Origin: Paracoccaceae bacterium
Lineage (GTDB): Bacteria; Pseudomonadota; Alphaproteobacteria; Rhodobacterales; Rhodobacteraceae
DNA length: 57,353 nucleotides
Reading direction: 5' to 3'
Assembly: GCA_902632125.1 (NCBI GenBank)
Contig: CACPBQ010000010.1
Location: 1-57,353 of the forward strand
Every line of letters starts with the position of its first letter. Position 1 is the stretch's first letter. The position numbers were made by a program, and so were the translations under genes. Of the stretch, positions 26,790 through 35,236 are shown one piece after another. Below the pieces are notes generated by a model. The model was not told where the DNA came from and did no database searches. It worked only from the letters and a program-made list of their open reading frames with translations.

Positions 26790-26818
26790 TTGACAGAATA
26801 AAGTTTCACTGGAATGAT
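26790..26818 (+). promoter_or_regulatory. Sigma-70-type promoter of the sugar ABC binding-protein gene
   Basis: TTGACA (26790-26795) and AATGAT (26813-26818) are separated by 17 bp. Predicted initiation is near 26825, inside the left arm of the inverted repeat at 26822-26872, about 100 bp before the binding-protein start. Confidence 0.5.
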
Positions 26819-26821
26819 TTC

Positions 26822-26872
26822 TTAAGAGCCGCCTTGTTGAGCAGATTTTCCAGAGGTTGTGTGAGCTCTTAA
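26822..26872. promoter_or_regulatory. Inverted repeat at the start of the sugar ABC leader
   Basis: TTAAGAGC (26822-26829) and GCTCTTAA (26865-26872) are perfect inverted copies 35 bp apart, with similarity continuing outward (TTTC...AGAAA). The left arm overlaps the predicted transcription start. It could be a paired operator for a dimeric repressor or the base of a leader hairpin. No regulator gene lies nearby. Confidence 0.4.
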
Positions 26873-26926
26873 AGAAAACAAATAAGCATTTAAGCTTTCA
26901 AATCAACAAGTAACGGGAGGAAAATC

Positions 26927-28561
26927 GTGAAAGTAGAACTTTATAATCAATACATCCGATCTCAAATGAATCGGCGCAGTGTTCTGAAAGGTGCAGCTAG
27001 CGTGGGAGCCTTGGCGGCAATGGGTGGCTCTGCTCCAGCATTTGCGGGAAGCCATGGTGGTGTCCGCGCAGAAATAATGAAAATACCCGGTGTTGGTATG
27101 GGTTCACCAGGTGATCCTGAGTGGCAAAAAGTCGGTGAGCTATGCATGGGCCCGGTTAAAGAGCGTGTTGCTGAAGGTGAATTTAAAGGCGTAGAGCTTA
27201 CCTTTATGGGTCTAAACAATCAAAACTTGCACAACTTTTTATTCCGAGGTTTTTTAAAACCTTGGGAAGCATATACAGGTGCAAAGATTAATTGGATTGA
27301 TCTAGCTCAGGCTGATTATAACCCTAGGCTACAGCAATCTATCGCTACAAAAACTGTTGACTTTGACATAATTGAAATGGGTGCTCCATTCGAAGGTGAT
27401 ACCGCTGGCCAGGGTTTGTTAAATGAAATGCCTGACTGGGTTAAGGACCAGATTGAATACGATGATTTGGTTGGATACTTGCAACCTCCAGTTGGAACTT
27501 GGGATGGGAAAGCTTATCGAATAAATATCGATGGTGACTGTCACACGTTCTGCTACAGAACTGATTATTTTGGTCCAGGCTCAATCAGTGGCCGGGATAA
27601 TCCTCCAAAAACATGGCAAGAAGTTAATCAAATATCTAAGGATTTGGTTGGCAAAACCGATCCATTGACAGGACTTCCAGCACACGGGTTTTTAGATCCA
27701 TTAAAAGGTTGGGGTGGTTTTGGAATGTACTTTTTGACAGACCGGGCTGGCCCTTATGTTAAGCATCCTGATGATCCCGCATTTTTATTTGATATTGATA
27801 CTATGAAGCCAAGAATTAATAACCCTGGTTGGGTACAAGCTATTCAAGATGTAATGGACTTAATTGCAATTGAAGGCGCATATCCGGCTGATCAGATTAA
27901 CGCTGACCCAGGTACAACCGGTTTTCAGCAATTCTTAGCAGGTACTGGATCGATGCTCACTTGGTGGGGCGATATTGGATCTAATGCTAGAACCTCAGAC
28001 ACTTCCGTAATTGGAGATGTTGTCGGTTTCAGCGCTATTCCAGGCTCAGACCGCGTATACAATCACAACAAGGGTGCTTGGGAGAACACATATAACGAAG
28101 CTCCAAATAATGCTTACCTTGGTTGGGGGGTATATGTTACAAACCGGGTCGAAGGTGATAGTAAGAAAAGAAAAGCCGCATGGTCAGCTGCTGCCCATAT
28201 TGGTGGAAAAGATATTTCTCTCTGGACTTCAGCTTATCCATCAGGTTTCCAACCATATAGAAATTCTCACTTTAACTATGATGAGTGGGAAGCTGCTGGT
28301 TATGATCGCGCGTTTGTGGAGGATTATTTGGGATCTAATCTTGATACCTACAATCATCCTAATTCACTTAACGAACCACGTATACCAGGTATTTTTCAGT
28401 ACTATTCAGTTGCTGAGGACGAATTGGCTAAAGGTTTTGCTGGTCAATATGGTTCTGCTCAGGAGACAGCTGACGCAATCGCTGTTGCATGGGAAAAAAT
28501 TACTGACCAAATTGGGCGAGATAGTCAGATTGCCCTCTATAAAGCTTCCATGGGTATGTAA
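26927..28561 (+). CDS. Sugar ABC transporter substrate-binding protein, Tat-exported
   Basis: A 544-residue extracytoplasmic binding protein, longer than the usual 400-450, like other large alphaproteobacterial sugar binding proteins. The N-terminus has the twin-arginine motif NRRSVLKG followed by a hydrophobic stretch and AFAGS, a Tat signal peptide. The body shows MalE-like features (LTWWGDIGSN, AAWSAAAHIGGKD). GTG 26927 is preceded by GGGAGG at 6 nt, which decides the start; ATG 26966 (MNRRS) would be a more conventional signal-peptide start but has no SD. It is followed by a stable hairpin and then by two permease genes. Confidence 0.92.
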   Translation: MKVELYNQYIRSQMNRRSVLKGAASVGALAAMGGSAPAFAGSHGGVRAEIMKIPGVGMGSPGDPEWQKVGELCMGPVKERVAEGEFKGVELTFMGLNNQNLHNFLFRGFLKPWEAYTGAKINWIDLAQADYNPRLQQSIATKTVDFDIIEMGAPFEGDTAGQGLLNEMPDWVKDQIEYDDLVGYLQPPVGTWDGKAYRINIDGDCHTFCYRTDYFGPGSISGRDNPPKTWQEVNQISKDLVGKTDPLTGLPAHGFLDPLKGWGGFGMYFLTDRAGPYVKHPDDPAFLFDIDTMKPRINNPGWVQAIQDVMDLIAIEGAYPADQINADPGTTGFQQFLAGTGSMLTWWGDIGSNARTSDTSVIGDVVGFSAIPGSDRVYNHNKGAWENTYNEAPNNAYLGWGVYVTNRVEGDSKKRKAAWSAAAHIGGKDISLWTSAYPSGFQPYRNSHFNYDEWEAAGYDRAFVEDYLGSNLDTYNHPNSLNEPRIPGIFQYYSVAEDELAKGFAGQYGSAQETADAIAVAWEKITDQIGRDSQIALYKASMGM

Positions 28562-28574
28562 TTATTCATGAAAT

Positions 28575-28597
28575 AGGCCGGCAAATCTTGCCGGCCT
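28575..28597 (+). repeat. Intercistronic hairpin after the binding-protein gene
   Basis: AGGCCGGCAA (28575-28584) and TTGCCGGCCT (28588-28597) form a perfect 10-bp GC-rich stem with a 3-nt loop. On the plus strand A-rich sequence follows, not T, so it is not a standard Rho-independent terminator; protection of the upstream mRNA 3' end is more likely. Confidence 0.6.
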
Positions 28598-28638
28598 TAA
28601 TAAAAAAATTAAAAAAATAAAATTGGGTTTGCAAGACT

Positions 28639-29748
28639 GTGAGTGGCACTGAAGTCGATTATCTTCATATAGTAACGCAAGACAAAATCTCGGATCGACG
28701 CCGAGACTTAGGCCGTTTAATGATATGGGGATCCGCCACTATATTATTGGTTTTAATTGTCATCCAAAGCTTAGATCAGTTCAGCAAGTTTGAGTTTGGC
28801 TTCAAAACGTGGCGTCCAACCCTTTATGCTTATTTCTTTTGGGCCACTTGTCTTTGCTGGGCTCAGATTATTCTTTATGGAGAACAAGGTAGGCGCCGTC
28901 TTTTTATTCTACCAGCGGTTCTCTTTGTTATATCGATGGTGATTTTTCCACTCATTTTTGCCTTAGGCATTGCTTTTTCAAGTTGGAATTTGTCTTCCCC
29001 TGATGGGCGCCAATTCAATGGTTTCGATAATGCCATTGAGATGTGGAATGACCCATTTTATTGGAACGCATTAAAAAATATGGTCTGGTATATCTTAGCT
29101 ATTATACCAGAATATATAATTGCATTCTGTCTTGCTCTCTTACTGAACTCTCAAATAAGAGCTAGGAAATTTTTTAGAGTAGCTTTCCTCATGCCTCTCA
29201 TGTTGTCTCCTGTGGCGGTAAGTTGGATGATAGGTAAGTCCATGCTTGAAATAAGATTTGGACCAATTTCCCGGCTTGTGCGTACTCTAGGCTGGGATAA
29301 CCCTTCCTTTTTTGGATCTGACGAAATAGCAAGATTTATGATAATGGTTATGGATGCCTGGACCTTTATTCCGTTTATGATGATTATGATTTTAGCTGGC
29401 TTGCAAGCCATCCCGAAGGAACTTCATGAAGCGGCCGAGGTAGATGGTGCTCCACCATGGAAGAAATTTTGGGAAATTACATTCCCCTTGATGCTACCAG
29501 TATCAATTACAGCTATCTTGATAAGAATTATTTTTAAACTGAAGCTTGCTGATATTATAATCAATGTAACATCAGGTGGCCCTGGAGGAGCAACTGATAG
29601 TGTTACAAGCTTCATCTACAGAGAATATAGGGATCGCAGTAATGTTGGTTATGGTACATTTTTAGCTATAGTTTACTTAATATTAATAGTGATCTTCATG
29701 ACATTTTTGATTAAAATGGCAGAGCGTTGGTCACGGCCACGGTACTAA
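28639..29748 (+). CDS. Sugar ABC transporter permease, MalF-like
   Basis: A 369-residue inner-membrane permease with extra N-terminal helices (about residues 28-48 and 57-75) before the usual core. The EAA loop that docks the ATPase is HEAAEVDGAPPWKKFWEITFP at about residues 264-284. The start is GTG 28639 without a strong SD; translation may depend on the upstream gene. The second permease starts 2 bp after its stop. It forms the heteromeric channel with the next gene. Confidence 0.92.
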   Translation: MSGTEVDYLHIVTQDKISDRRRDLGRLMIWGSATILLVLIVIQSLDQFSKFEFGFKTWRPTLYAYFFWATCLCWAQIILYGEQGRRRLFILPAVLFVISMVIFPLIFALGIAFSSWNLSSPDGRQFNGFDNAIEMWNDPFYWNALKNMVWYILAIIPEYIIAFCLALLLNSQIRARKFFRVAFLMPLMLSPVAVSWMIGKSMLEIRFGPISRLVRTLGWDNPSFFGSDEIARFMIMVMDAWTFIPFMMIMILAGLQAIPKELHEAAEVDGAPPWKKFWEITFPLMLPVSITAILIRIIFKLKLADIIINVTSGGPGGATDSVTSFIYREYRDRSNVGYGTFLAIVYLILIVIFMTFLIKMAERWSRPRY

Positions 29749-29750
29749 GT

Positions 29751-30668
29751 ATGACTAGACAAATTTTCTTCGATAGTAAAAATGATGTGGCATTTAGACC
29801 TAAACGATTTTTGGAAAAAACTTTTATTTACGTCATCCTTATATTGTGGGCAATTATATGTCTTTTCCCAATCTATTGGACTGTAACAACAACCTTCAAA
29901 GCTGCTCCTGATGTCATGAAGGGCAACCTTGTTCCCTGGTGGGATTTTAGACCTAAATGGCTTGGGCTTAAGTCTTTAGGATTATCTCCAGATAGGATAT
30001 TTGTAGAAAGTACTGTAAGAGAAGAATTCTTAAAGCGGTTTTATAATTCGATGATAGCTGCTGTAGGATCGTCAACGTTGGCTGTGCTGTTAGGTAGTTG
30101 TACTGCCTACGGTTTAAGTCGATTTAAATATCGTTTTGGTTTTATGCGAAATTCAGATATTTCCTTCTTTTTCTTATCACAGCTTATCCTTCCTCCGGTT
30201 GTTTTGGCATTGCCATTTTTAGTCTTATACAAAGAATTAGCGCTATTAGACACAAGGGTTGGGCTTATTGCTCTCTACACTTTAACAGTGTTGCCCATAG
30301 TGATTTGGATAATGAAAGACCAATTTAGTTCTATTCCTACAGAATTGGAGGAGGCCGCTCTTGTTGATGGATTATCAATATGGGGTGCTTTTTTAACAAT
30401 AATTATGCCTATTGCTTTGCCTGGTATGGTTGCAGCATTTATTATCTCTCTCGTTTTGACTTGGAATGAGTATTTTTTTGCAGCTCTTTTAACTTCATCG
30501 CATGCAAAAACATTACCCGTAATGGTTGCCAGTCAAACAGGTTCGCAAGGTATATCTTGGTGGTCAATGGCGGCATTATCATTAGCGGCTATTTTACCTT
30601 TAATTATAATTGCTGTAATTTTAGAGCGTTATATTATAAAAGGAATGGCTGCTGGAGCGGTAAAATAG
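29751..30668 (+). CDS. Sugar ABC transporter permease, MalG-like
   Basis: A 305-residue permease with six predicted helices. The EAA loop is EEAALVDGLSIWGAFLTIIMP (about residues 203-223) and the C-terminus ERYIIKGMAAGAVK is the typical MalG-like ending (family KGLTAGAVK). I chose ATG 29751, directly after the first permease's stop; an earlier in-frame GTG at 29727 would overlap it. It pairs with the MalF-like permease and UgpC-type ATPase. The gene ends 30 bp from the convergent FGGY kinase gene. Confidence 0.93.
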   Translation: MTRQIFFDSKNDVAFRPKRFLEKTFIYVILILWAIICLFPIYWTVTTTFKAAPDVMKGNLVPWWDFRPKWLGLKSLGLSPDRIFVESTVREEFLKRFYNSMIAAVGSSTLAVLLGSCTAYGLSRFKYRFGFMRNSDISFFFLSQLILPPVVLALPFLVLYKELALLDTRVGLIALYTLTVLPIVIWIMKDQFSSIPTELEEAALVDGLSIWGAFLTIIMPIALPGMVAAFIISLVLTWNEYFFAALLTSSHAKTLPVMVASQTGSQGISWWSMAALSLAAILPLIIIAVILERYIIKGMAAGAVK

Positions 30669-30681
30669 CGAAAACTAGTTT

Positions 30682-30704
30682 ATCTAAAAAGAAATTTTTT
30701 AGAT
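30682..30704. terminator. AT-rich convergent terminator hairpin
   Basis: ATCTAAAAA (30682-30690) and TTTTTAGAT (30696-30704) form a 9-bp inverted repeat between the convergent permease and kinase genes, overlapping the kinase 3' end. A and T runs make it usable in both directions, but the stem has only weak pairs. Confidence 0.4.
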
Positions 30705-32183
30705 TTCTTTCATAAGATGTTTGGTCGCATCATATAAAGACTTAAAAATTTCATAATTGCGATTATGGACTTCATGGTTTTCAGATTTTATTAATTTCTT
30801 TATGGGGTTCCAGTTGTCAATCATTTCTCGCTTCACTAATCCCGTTGAACAGGCTGCTAAGAAGGCATTTCCATAGCTCGCTCCTATTGTTTTTTCACGT
30901 ACAATCTGATCGAGCCCAGTTATATCAGAAGTTGATTGAAGCCAAAGATCGTTTTTTGTGCCTCCGCCGACTGCATATAGGTTGTTAGTCTGAGTTCCAG
31001 CATCTTCAAATGCTTCGATAACATGGCGTGTTCCGTGGGCGATTCCTTCTATGAGACTTCGGTAAATATCGCCTCGTTGGTGGTCAAGTCTCAAACCAAA
31101 AATTGTTCCCTTGGCGTGAGGATCATGTATCGGCGTTCGCTCACCAGAAAAATAGGGAAGAAATACTATTCCATTTGCGCCTGGTTTCGACATGTTCGCT
31201 TCGTTAGTTAACTCAGTAAAGCTAGATTTAATATCCAATTCCCTTCCGAATTGCTCTCTAAACCAATGAGTCAATGTTCCGCTTGTTGCTAAACCAGCCA
31301 TAGAGGCATGCTCACCTTCAAATAACCAAGGAGCATACCACAGACGGGGGTCGCTATTTTTCTCGTGTGTGAGAGAGATCATAAAAATAGTCGATCCATA
31401 CATGCACATGGTATCGCCTTCATTGGCAAGGCCTATAGAAATAGCTTCAGCTGCTGCGTCTATTGTCCCTGTCGTGACAGGTATTCCTTTTGGTAGACCT
31501 GTTTCGGATGCTGCTTTTTCAGTAATGTTACCAACGATTTCTGTTGACCATTTTAGCTCAGGTAAACATTCGATAGGAATGATTTCTTCTGTTAGTTCGT
31601 TACTCCAGTTTTGTGTATATATATTGTAAAGTGGCGAAAAATTTGCTGCAGTATAGTGGTCAATTACAAACTTTTCAGTCAGTTTATGCACAAGAAAGCT
31701 TGTTGATGTTAATATTTTAGCAGTTTGTTTGAAAACCTCAGGTTTGTTTCTCTTCAGCCACAATATTTTGGGCCCAACGGATTGGGATGTTAATGCATTG
31801 CCACAAATTTCTAAAATTTTACTTTCACCAATAATTTCGTTTAATATTTCAATCTCTTTGTGCGATCTTGTATCTACACCATATAAGACACCGTTCATCA
31901 GAGGTTCGCCTTGCTTATCGACTGGCAACATGCATGGACCTATGGCACTACAAGCCAAACCTTTAATATGCTCGGATTTGATACCACTCATTTTCAAAAT
32001 TTTATTTGTTACCTTACAAAAATCTCCCCACCAATCCTCATTTGGGCGATGTTCAGCCCAACCAGGTTGGGGAACTAACATTTTGTGGGCTTTATGAGCC
32101 TGTGCCTCTACTTCACCGGCTTCGTTTACCAGTACAGCTTTAGTTTCGAATGTTCCAATATCGATACCGACTGTATATTTCAT
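30699..32183 (-). CDS. FGGY-family carbohydrate kinase (xylulokinase-like)
   Basis: A 494-residue two-domain sugar kinase. Phosphate-1 motif VGIDIGTFETKAVL is at the N-terminus, with catalytic-Asp region GVLYGVDTRS at about 82-91; the FGGY signature region contains GTIDAAAEAISIG, and the adenosine motif is AVGGGTKNDLW. It phosphorylates a sugar or ketose, typically xylulose, fuculose, ribulose or similar. SD AGGTGC precedes the ATG. It is third in the leftward BtpA-M42-FGGY unit, 8 bp after the M42 gene. No isomerase or class II aldolase that would complete a phosphorylative fucose route is in the window. Confidence 0.9.
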   Translation of the reverse strand: MKYTVGIDIGTFETKAVLVNEAGEVEAQAHKAHKMLVPQPGWAEHRPNEDWWGDFCKVTNKILKMSGIKSEHIKGLACSAIGPCMLPVDKQGEPLMNGVLYGVDTRSHKEIEILNEIIGESKILEICGNALTSQSVGPKILWLKRNKPEVFKQTAKILTSTSFLVHKLTEKFVIDHYTAANFSPLYNIYTQNWSNELTEEIIPIECLPELKWSTEIVGNITEKAASETGLPKGIPVTTGTIDAAAEAISIGLANEGDTMCMYGSTIFMISLTHEKNSDPRLWYAPWLFEGEHASMAGLATSGTLTHWFREQFGRELDIKSSFTELTNEANMSKPGANGIVFLPYFSGERTPIHDPHAKGTIFGLRLDHQRGDIYRSLIEGIAHGTRHVIEAFEDAGTQTNNLYAVGGGTKNDLWLQSTSDITGLDQIVREKTIGASYGNAFLAACSTGLVKREMIDNWNPIKKLIKSENHEVHNRNYEIFKSLYDATKHLMKEI

Positions 32184-32191
32184 GTTAGCAC

Positions 32192-33277
32192 CTAATCACG
32201 AATTAAATTGATATTTTCAGGCAGAGAGTTTAGGGCTGATGAAAGAAGTTTAGCCAACCCAACAAGATCTTTCAGATCGCACATTTCCTGAGCGGTATGA
32301 CTGTACCTGATTGGGAAGCCAATATCTATTGACGCTACTCCGCCTTCAACTAATTGGACATAGGATAAATCAGTAAGAGCTCCAATATGAGCACTTTTCT
32401 GCAAATTAATATTTTCATTCGAAGCAGTCTGCTCAAAATGATCTACCAAAACCGGGTGAGGAATAACCCCATTTAATGTACCTCTTCCGTGAAAGGAAAA
32501 CATACTTAAACCTGGGCCCTTTCCAAGTTTAATTTCTCCAAAATCTCTCATTTCTGGCGTGTCACTTGCCAGTAACAAATCAATTTGTATTGCGATCTCA
32601 GGTTTTATTTTTTGGGCTATGGGAAGTGCGCCCCTTAGATTGAATTCTTCCTGAACTGTAAAGACAATATTCACTTCAGGCCCATTACTTCTAGAACTTA
32701 ATTGCCTGGCCACTTCCAAAAGAACAGCACAGCCGGCTCTGTCATCAACGCTTGTTCCAGTAATTTTATCATCTGCAATGATTTCAGCAGATGGTTTATA
32801 TACCACTGCGCTTCCGATTTCTATTCCGTTGCTCCGAACTTCGTCGGCAGAGTCCATTCCTAAATCTATATAAAGGTCTCTGTAGCCTGAAACTTGATAC
32901 TTTTCCTCAGGTTGCGTTGCGTGATGGCTCTTTGTTCCAATAATGCCAGAAAGTATTTTACCATTTTTAGCGATTGCTGAAACAGCTTGTCCGGGCAGAA
33001 TCTTTTCTGGAACTCCTCCAACACGTTCAAATTTTAAGAAACCATCATTTGTAATTCTACGCACTATTAAGCCTAATTGGTCCATATGGGTAAAAAGCAT
33101 CACTCTTGGGCTTTTACCTGGAAAGGTAACTGCCGTATTTCCAAATTTATCAAAAATGGGTTTGAGACCAATTTGTTTTAACTCTTCTTTTATATAATTT
33201 CTAACTAGGTCCTCGTGGCCAGATAGCCCGGGTATTTTCATTAAGTTGAGCGTATCTTCTCGTATTCGTTCAATCAT
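32192..33277 (-). CDS. M42-family metallopeptidase-like protein (SgcX-like)
   Basis: A 361-residue M42/endoglucanase-type protein. Dinuclear metal ligands appear as FTHMDQLG (His, Asp), GTSVDDRAGC (bridging Asp), VQEEFNLRGA (Glu-Glu) and the late SHTAQEM (His). Family members are aminopeptidases; some annotated as endoglucanases, such as E. coli SgcX, lie in sugar operons. Its ATG overlaps the BtpA-family stop (ATGA), so the two are translationally coupled. The substrate could be a glycosyl-amide or peptide part of a sugar conjugate, which is inference. Confidence 0.87.
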   Translation of the reverse strand: MIERIREDTLNLMKIPGLSGHEDLVRNYIKEELKQIGLKPIFDKFGNTAVTFPGKSPRVMLFTHMDQLGLIVRRITNDGFLKFERVGGVPEKILPGQAVSAIAKNGKILSGIIGTKSHHATQPEEKYQVSGYRDLYIDLGMDSADEVRSNGIEIGSAVVYKPSAEIIADDKITGTSVDDRAGCAVLLEVARQLSSRSNGPEVNIVFTVQEEFNLRGALPIAQKIKPEIAIQIDLLLASDTPEMRDFGEIKLGKGPGLSMFSFHGRGTLNGVIPHPVLVDHFEQTASNENINLQKSAHIGALTDLSYVQLVEGGVASIDIGFPIRYSHTAQEMCDLKDLVGLAKLLSSALNSLPENINLIRD

Positions 33278-34089
33278 ATTTGTGACCGTATTTTTTTAAC
33301 GCGTTCCATAAAATCTTTTGCGCGCTCGGGATCAACAGACTGCCAGGTATCACCCGAATACTTTAAAGCAGAGCCAACAATGCATCCATCAGCAATACTG
33401 AAAATCTCTTCCACTGTTTCGTGTTTAACTCCAGTATTTGCAAGTACAGGCAAATTAGGCACGCTATCTTTAACCATTTTAAGTTCTGACATATCTGCGG
33501 CCTCACCAGTAATTTGCCCACTGACTAAAATTGCGTCTGGTATGGATGAAAAAGCTACACTTTTTGCCCGATCCGCAAGAGAACGTTGATCAAGAGAATA
33601 TGCAAATTCTGCAGAAACGTTAAAAAGCATAAGCATATCTTTTCTATTTAATTGATCCCTGTAACGCATGGCTTTTCCTGCGTCGGCAGTCCAATTACCC
33701 ATGTCGGAAGCATAAGAACCTGTGAAAATTTCTCTTACGAAAGTCGCACCAGTCGTTGCGCCAAGTGCTACAGTTGCCATTGGGTCCCAGAGCATATTAA
33801 CCCCAAAAGGAACATTAATCTCAGATCTAAGCTGTCCGATAATATATGCTGCGGCTGAGGTAGATGCCGTATCTACTTCTAATTCATATGGTCGGTCATT
33901 CTCGTTTCCAAACATAACCGCGTCAACATTCGCATCTTGCAATGCATGAAGATCTAACCTGGCAGCCTCTATTAGGCCTTTTAAGCCGGCGTTACTGTCA
34001 TGCAATGGAGAGCCGGGTAGGGCTCCAAGGTGTACCATTGCGATAACTGGCTTTTTGGTTGCAAAAACTTCGTTGAACCGATTTTTCAA
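33274..34089 (-). CDS. BtpA/SgcQ-family protein
   Basis: A 271-residue TIM-barrel-like protein of the BtpA/SgcQ family. Visible family segments are VIAMVHLGALPGSP at the start, VDAVMFGNENDRPY, PFGVNMLWDP and GCIVGSALKYSG at the end. BtpA in cyanobacteria affects photosystem I, but SgcQ and most bacterial members occur with sugar kinases and M42 proteins, as here, so a sugar-metabolic role is favoured. It is the first gene of a three-gene leftward operon and is divergent from the aldose dehydrogenase gene. Confidence 0.88.
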   Translation of the reverse strand: MKNRFNEVFATKKPVIAMVHLGALPGSPLHDSNAGLKGLIEAARLDLHALQDANVDAVMFGNENDRPYELEVDTASTSAAAYIIGQLRSEINVPFGVNMLWDPMATVALGATTGATFVREIFTGSYASDMGNWTADAGKAMRYRDQLNRKDMLMLFNVSAEFAYSLDQRSLADRAKSVAFSSIPDAILVSGQITGEAADMSELKMVKDSVPNLPVLANTGVKHETVEEIFSIADGCIVGSALKYSGDTWQSVDPERAKDFMERVKKIRSQI

Positions 34090-34188
34090 TAGACAATCCT
34101 CCTAATAAGCATGTTAAGCTTTACGCATATAAACTGCCAATTAAATTTTTACTCATTGCTAATTTAATAACAAAGAAAAGGAAAAAGG

Positions 34189-35217
34189 ATGCTTAAAAGC
34201 CGTAGTTTTCAAAAGGGATCCTCTGGTGGTTTATCTTTAACTGAAATTGGTTTTGGTACTGCTCCACTTGGAAACCTTTACAAACCAATTTCTGACACTG
34301 AGGCTAACTCGGCTCTTGAGGCGGCATGGTCTGCTGGGGTCAGGTATTACGATACTGCACCACTTTATGGACTCGGTTTAAGTGAAACCCGTCTAAATCG
34401 GTTTCTTAGGACTAAACCGAGAGATGAATATGTGCTGTCAACTAAAGTGGGCCGACTAATGAAGCCCTGTGGTGAAAGTAGCCGTACTGGGCATGGTAAG
34501 TGGTTTGAAGTGCCATTAAGGCAAGAAGTTTATGACTATAGTTACGATGGAGTTATGAGATCTATAGAGTTTTCTTATGAGCGGCTTGGTATCAATAAAA
34601 TAGATATCGCTTATGTTCACGATTTATGCATTTTTACGCACGGCTCAAAACAAGCTTCAGATGAAAGAATTCGTCAATTTTTTGATGATGGGGGCTATAA
34701 AGCGATGTTAAGTCTTCGAGATCAAGGCGTCGTAAAAGCTATTGGAGGTGGAATAAATGAATGGGAGGTTTGCGAGAACCTTGCACAAAAGGGAGATTTC
34801 GACATCTTCTTACTTGCTGGCCGCTATACTTTGCTTGAGCAGGATGCGTTAGACACTTTTCTACCTTTATGCCAAGAGCGGGGGATAAAAATAGTAACAG
34901 GTGGTCCTTACAATTCCGGTATACTAGCTACAGGTGCGATTGAAGGAGCGTTTTATAATTATGACCCTGCACCAGAGAAGATAATGGCTAAAGTAAAATC
35001 AATTGAAACCGTATGTGAGGCTCATAATATCTCGTTGAAAGCCGCTGCTTTACAATTTCCATTACTTCATCCAACGCATTTAAGTGTAATACCTGGAGCT
35101 CAGACAAAAAACGAATTAGATGAAAACATTAAAGTTTATTCTGAGGCTATTCCAAGCTCACTTTGGTCAGATTTAAAGTCAGAAAACTTACTCAGATCTG
35201 ATGCGCCTATTGATTAA
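34189..35217 (+). CDS. Aldo-keto reductase, D-threo-aldose 1-dehydrogenase (L-fucose dehydrogenase) type
   Basis: A 342-residue aldo-keto reductase. The catalytic tetrad is recognisable: Asp and Tyr in YYDTAPLYGLGLSE, Lys in VLSTKVGR and His in AYVHD. Within the superfamily the WxxGxxYYDTAPLYG N-terminus and LGRYTLL-like AGRYTLLEQDALD are typical of enzymes that oxidise L-fucose, L-galactose or D-arabinose to the 1,5-lactone with NAD(P)+. An AAAAGG SD precedes the ATG. It stands alone between divergent BtpA and convergent PfkB genes. With the lactonase, mutarotase and fuconate dehydratase nearby it would catalyse the first oxidation step. Confidence 0.85.
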   Translation: MLKSRSFQKGSSGGLSLTEIGFGTAPLGNLYKPISDTEANSALEAAWSAGVRYYDTAPLYGLGLSETRLNRFLRTKPRDEYVLSTKVGRLMKPCGESSRTGHGKWFEVPLRQEVYDYSYDGVMRSIEFSYERLGINKIDIAYVHDLCIFTHGSKQASDERIRQFFDDGGYKAMLSLRDQGVVKAIGGGINEWEVCENLAQKGDFDIFLLAGRYTLLEQDALDTFLPLCQERGIKIVTGGPYNSGILATGAIEGAFYNYDPAPEKIMAKVKSIETVCEAHNISLKAAALQFPLLHPTHLSVIPGAQTKNELDENIKVYSEAIPSSLWSDLKSENLLRSDAPID

Positions 35218-35236
35218 TTTGGTAATAATTAAAATC

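Noticed and set aside
26702-26809. Longer start for the sugar ABC ATPase
   Set aside because: The extra 36 residues precede the usual MAEV start and overlap the divergent promoter region.
33274-34089. BtpA-family protein as a photosystem I biogenesis factor
   Set aside because: Its neighbours are a sugar kinase and an M42 protein; the photosystem link is specific to cyanobacteria.
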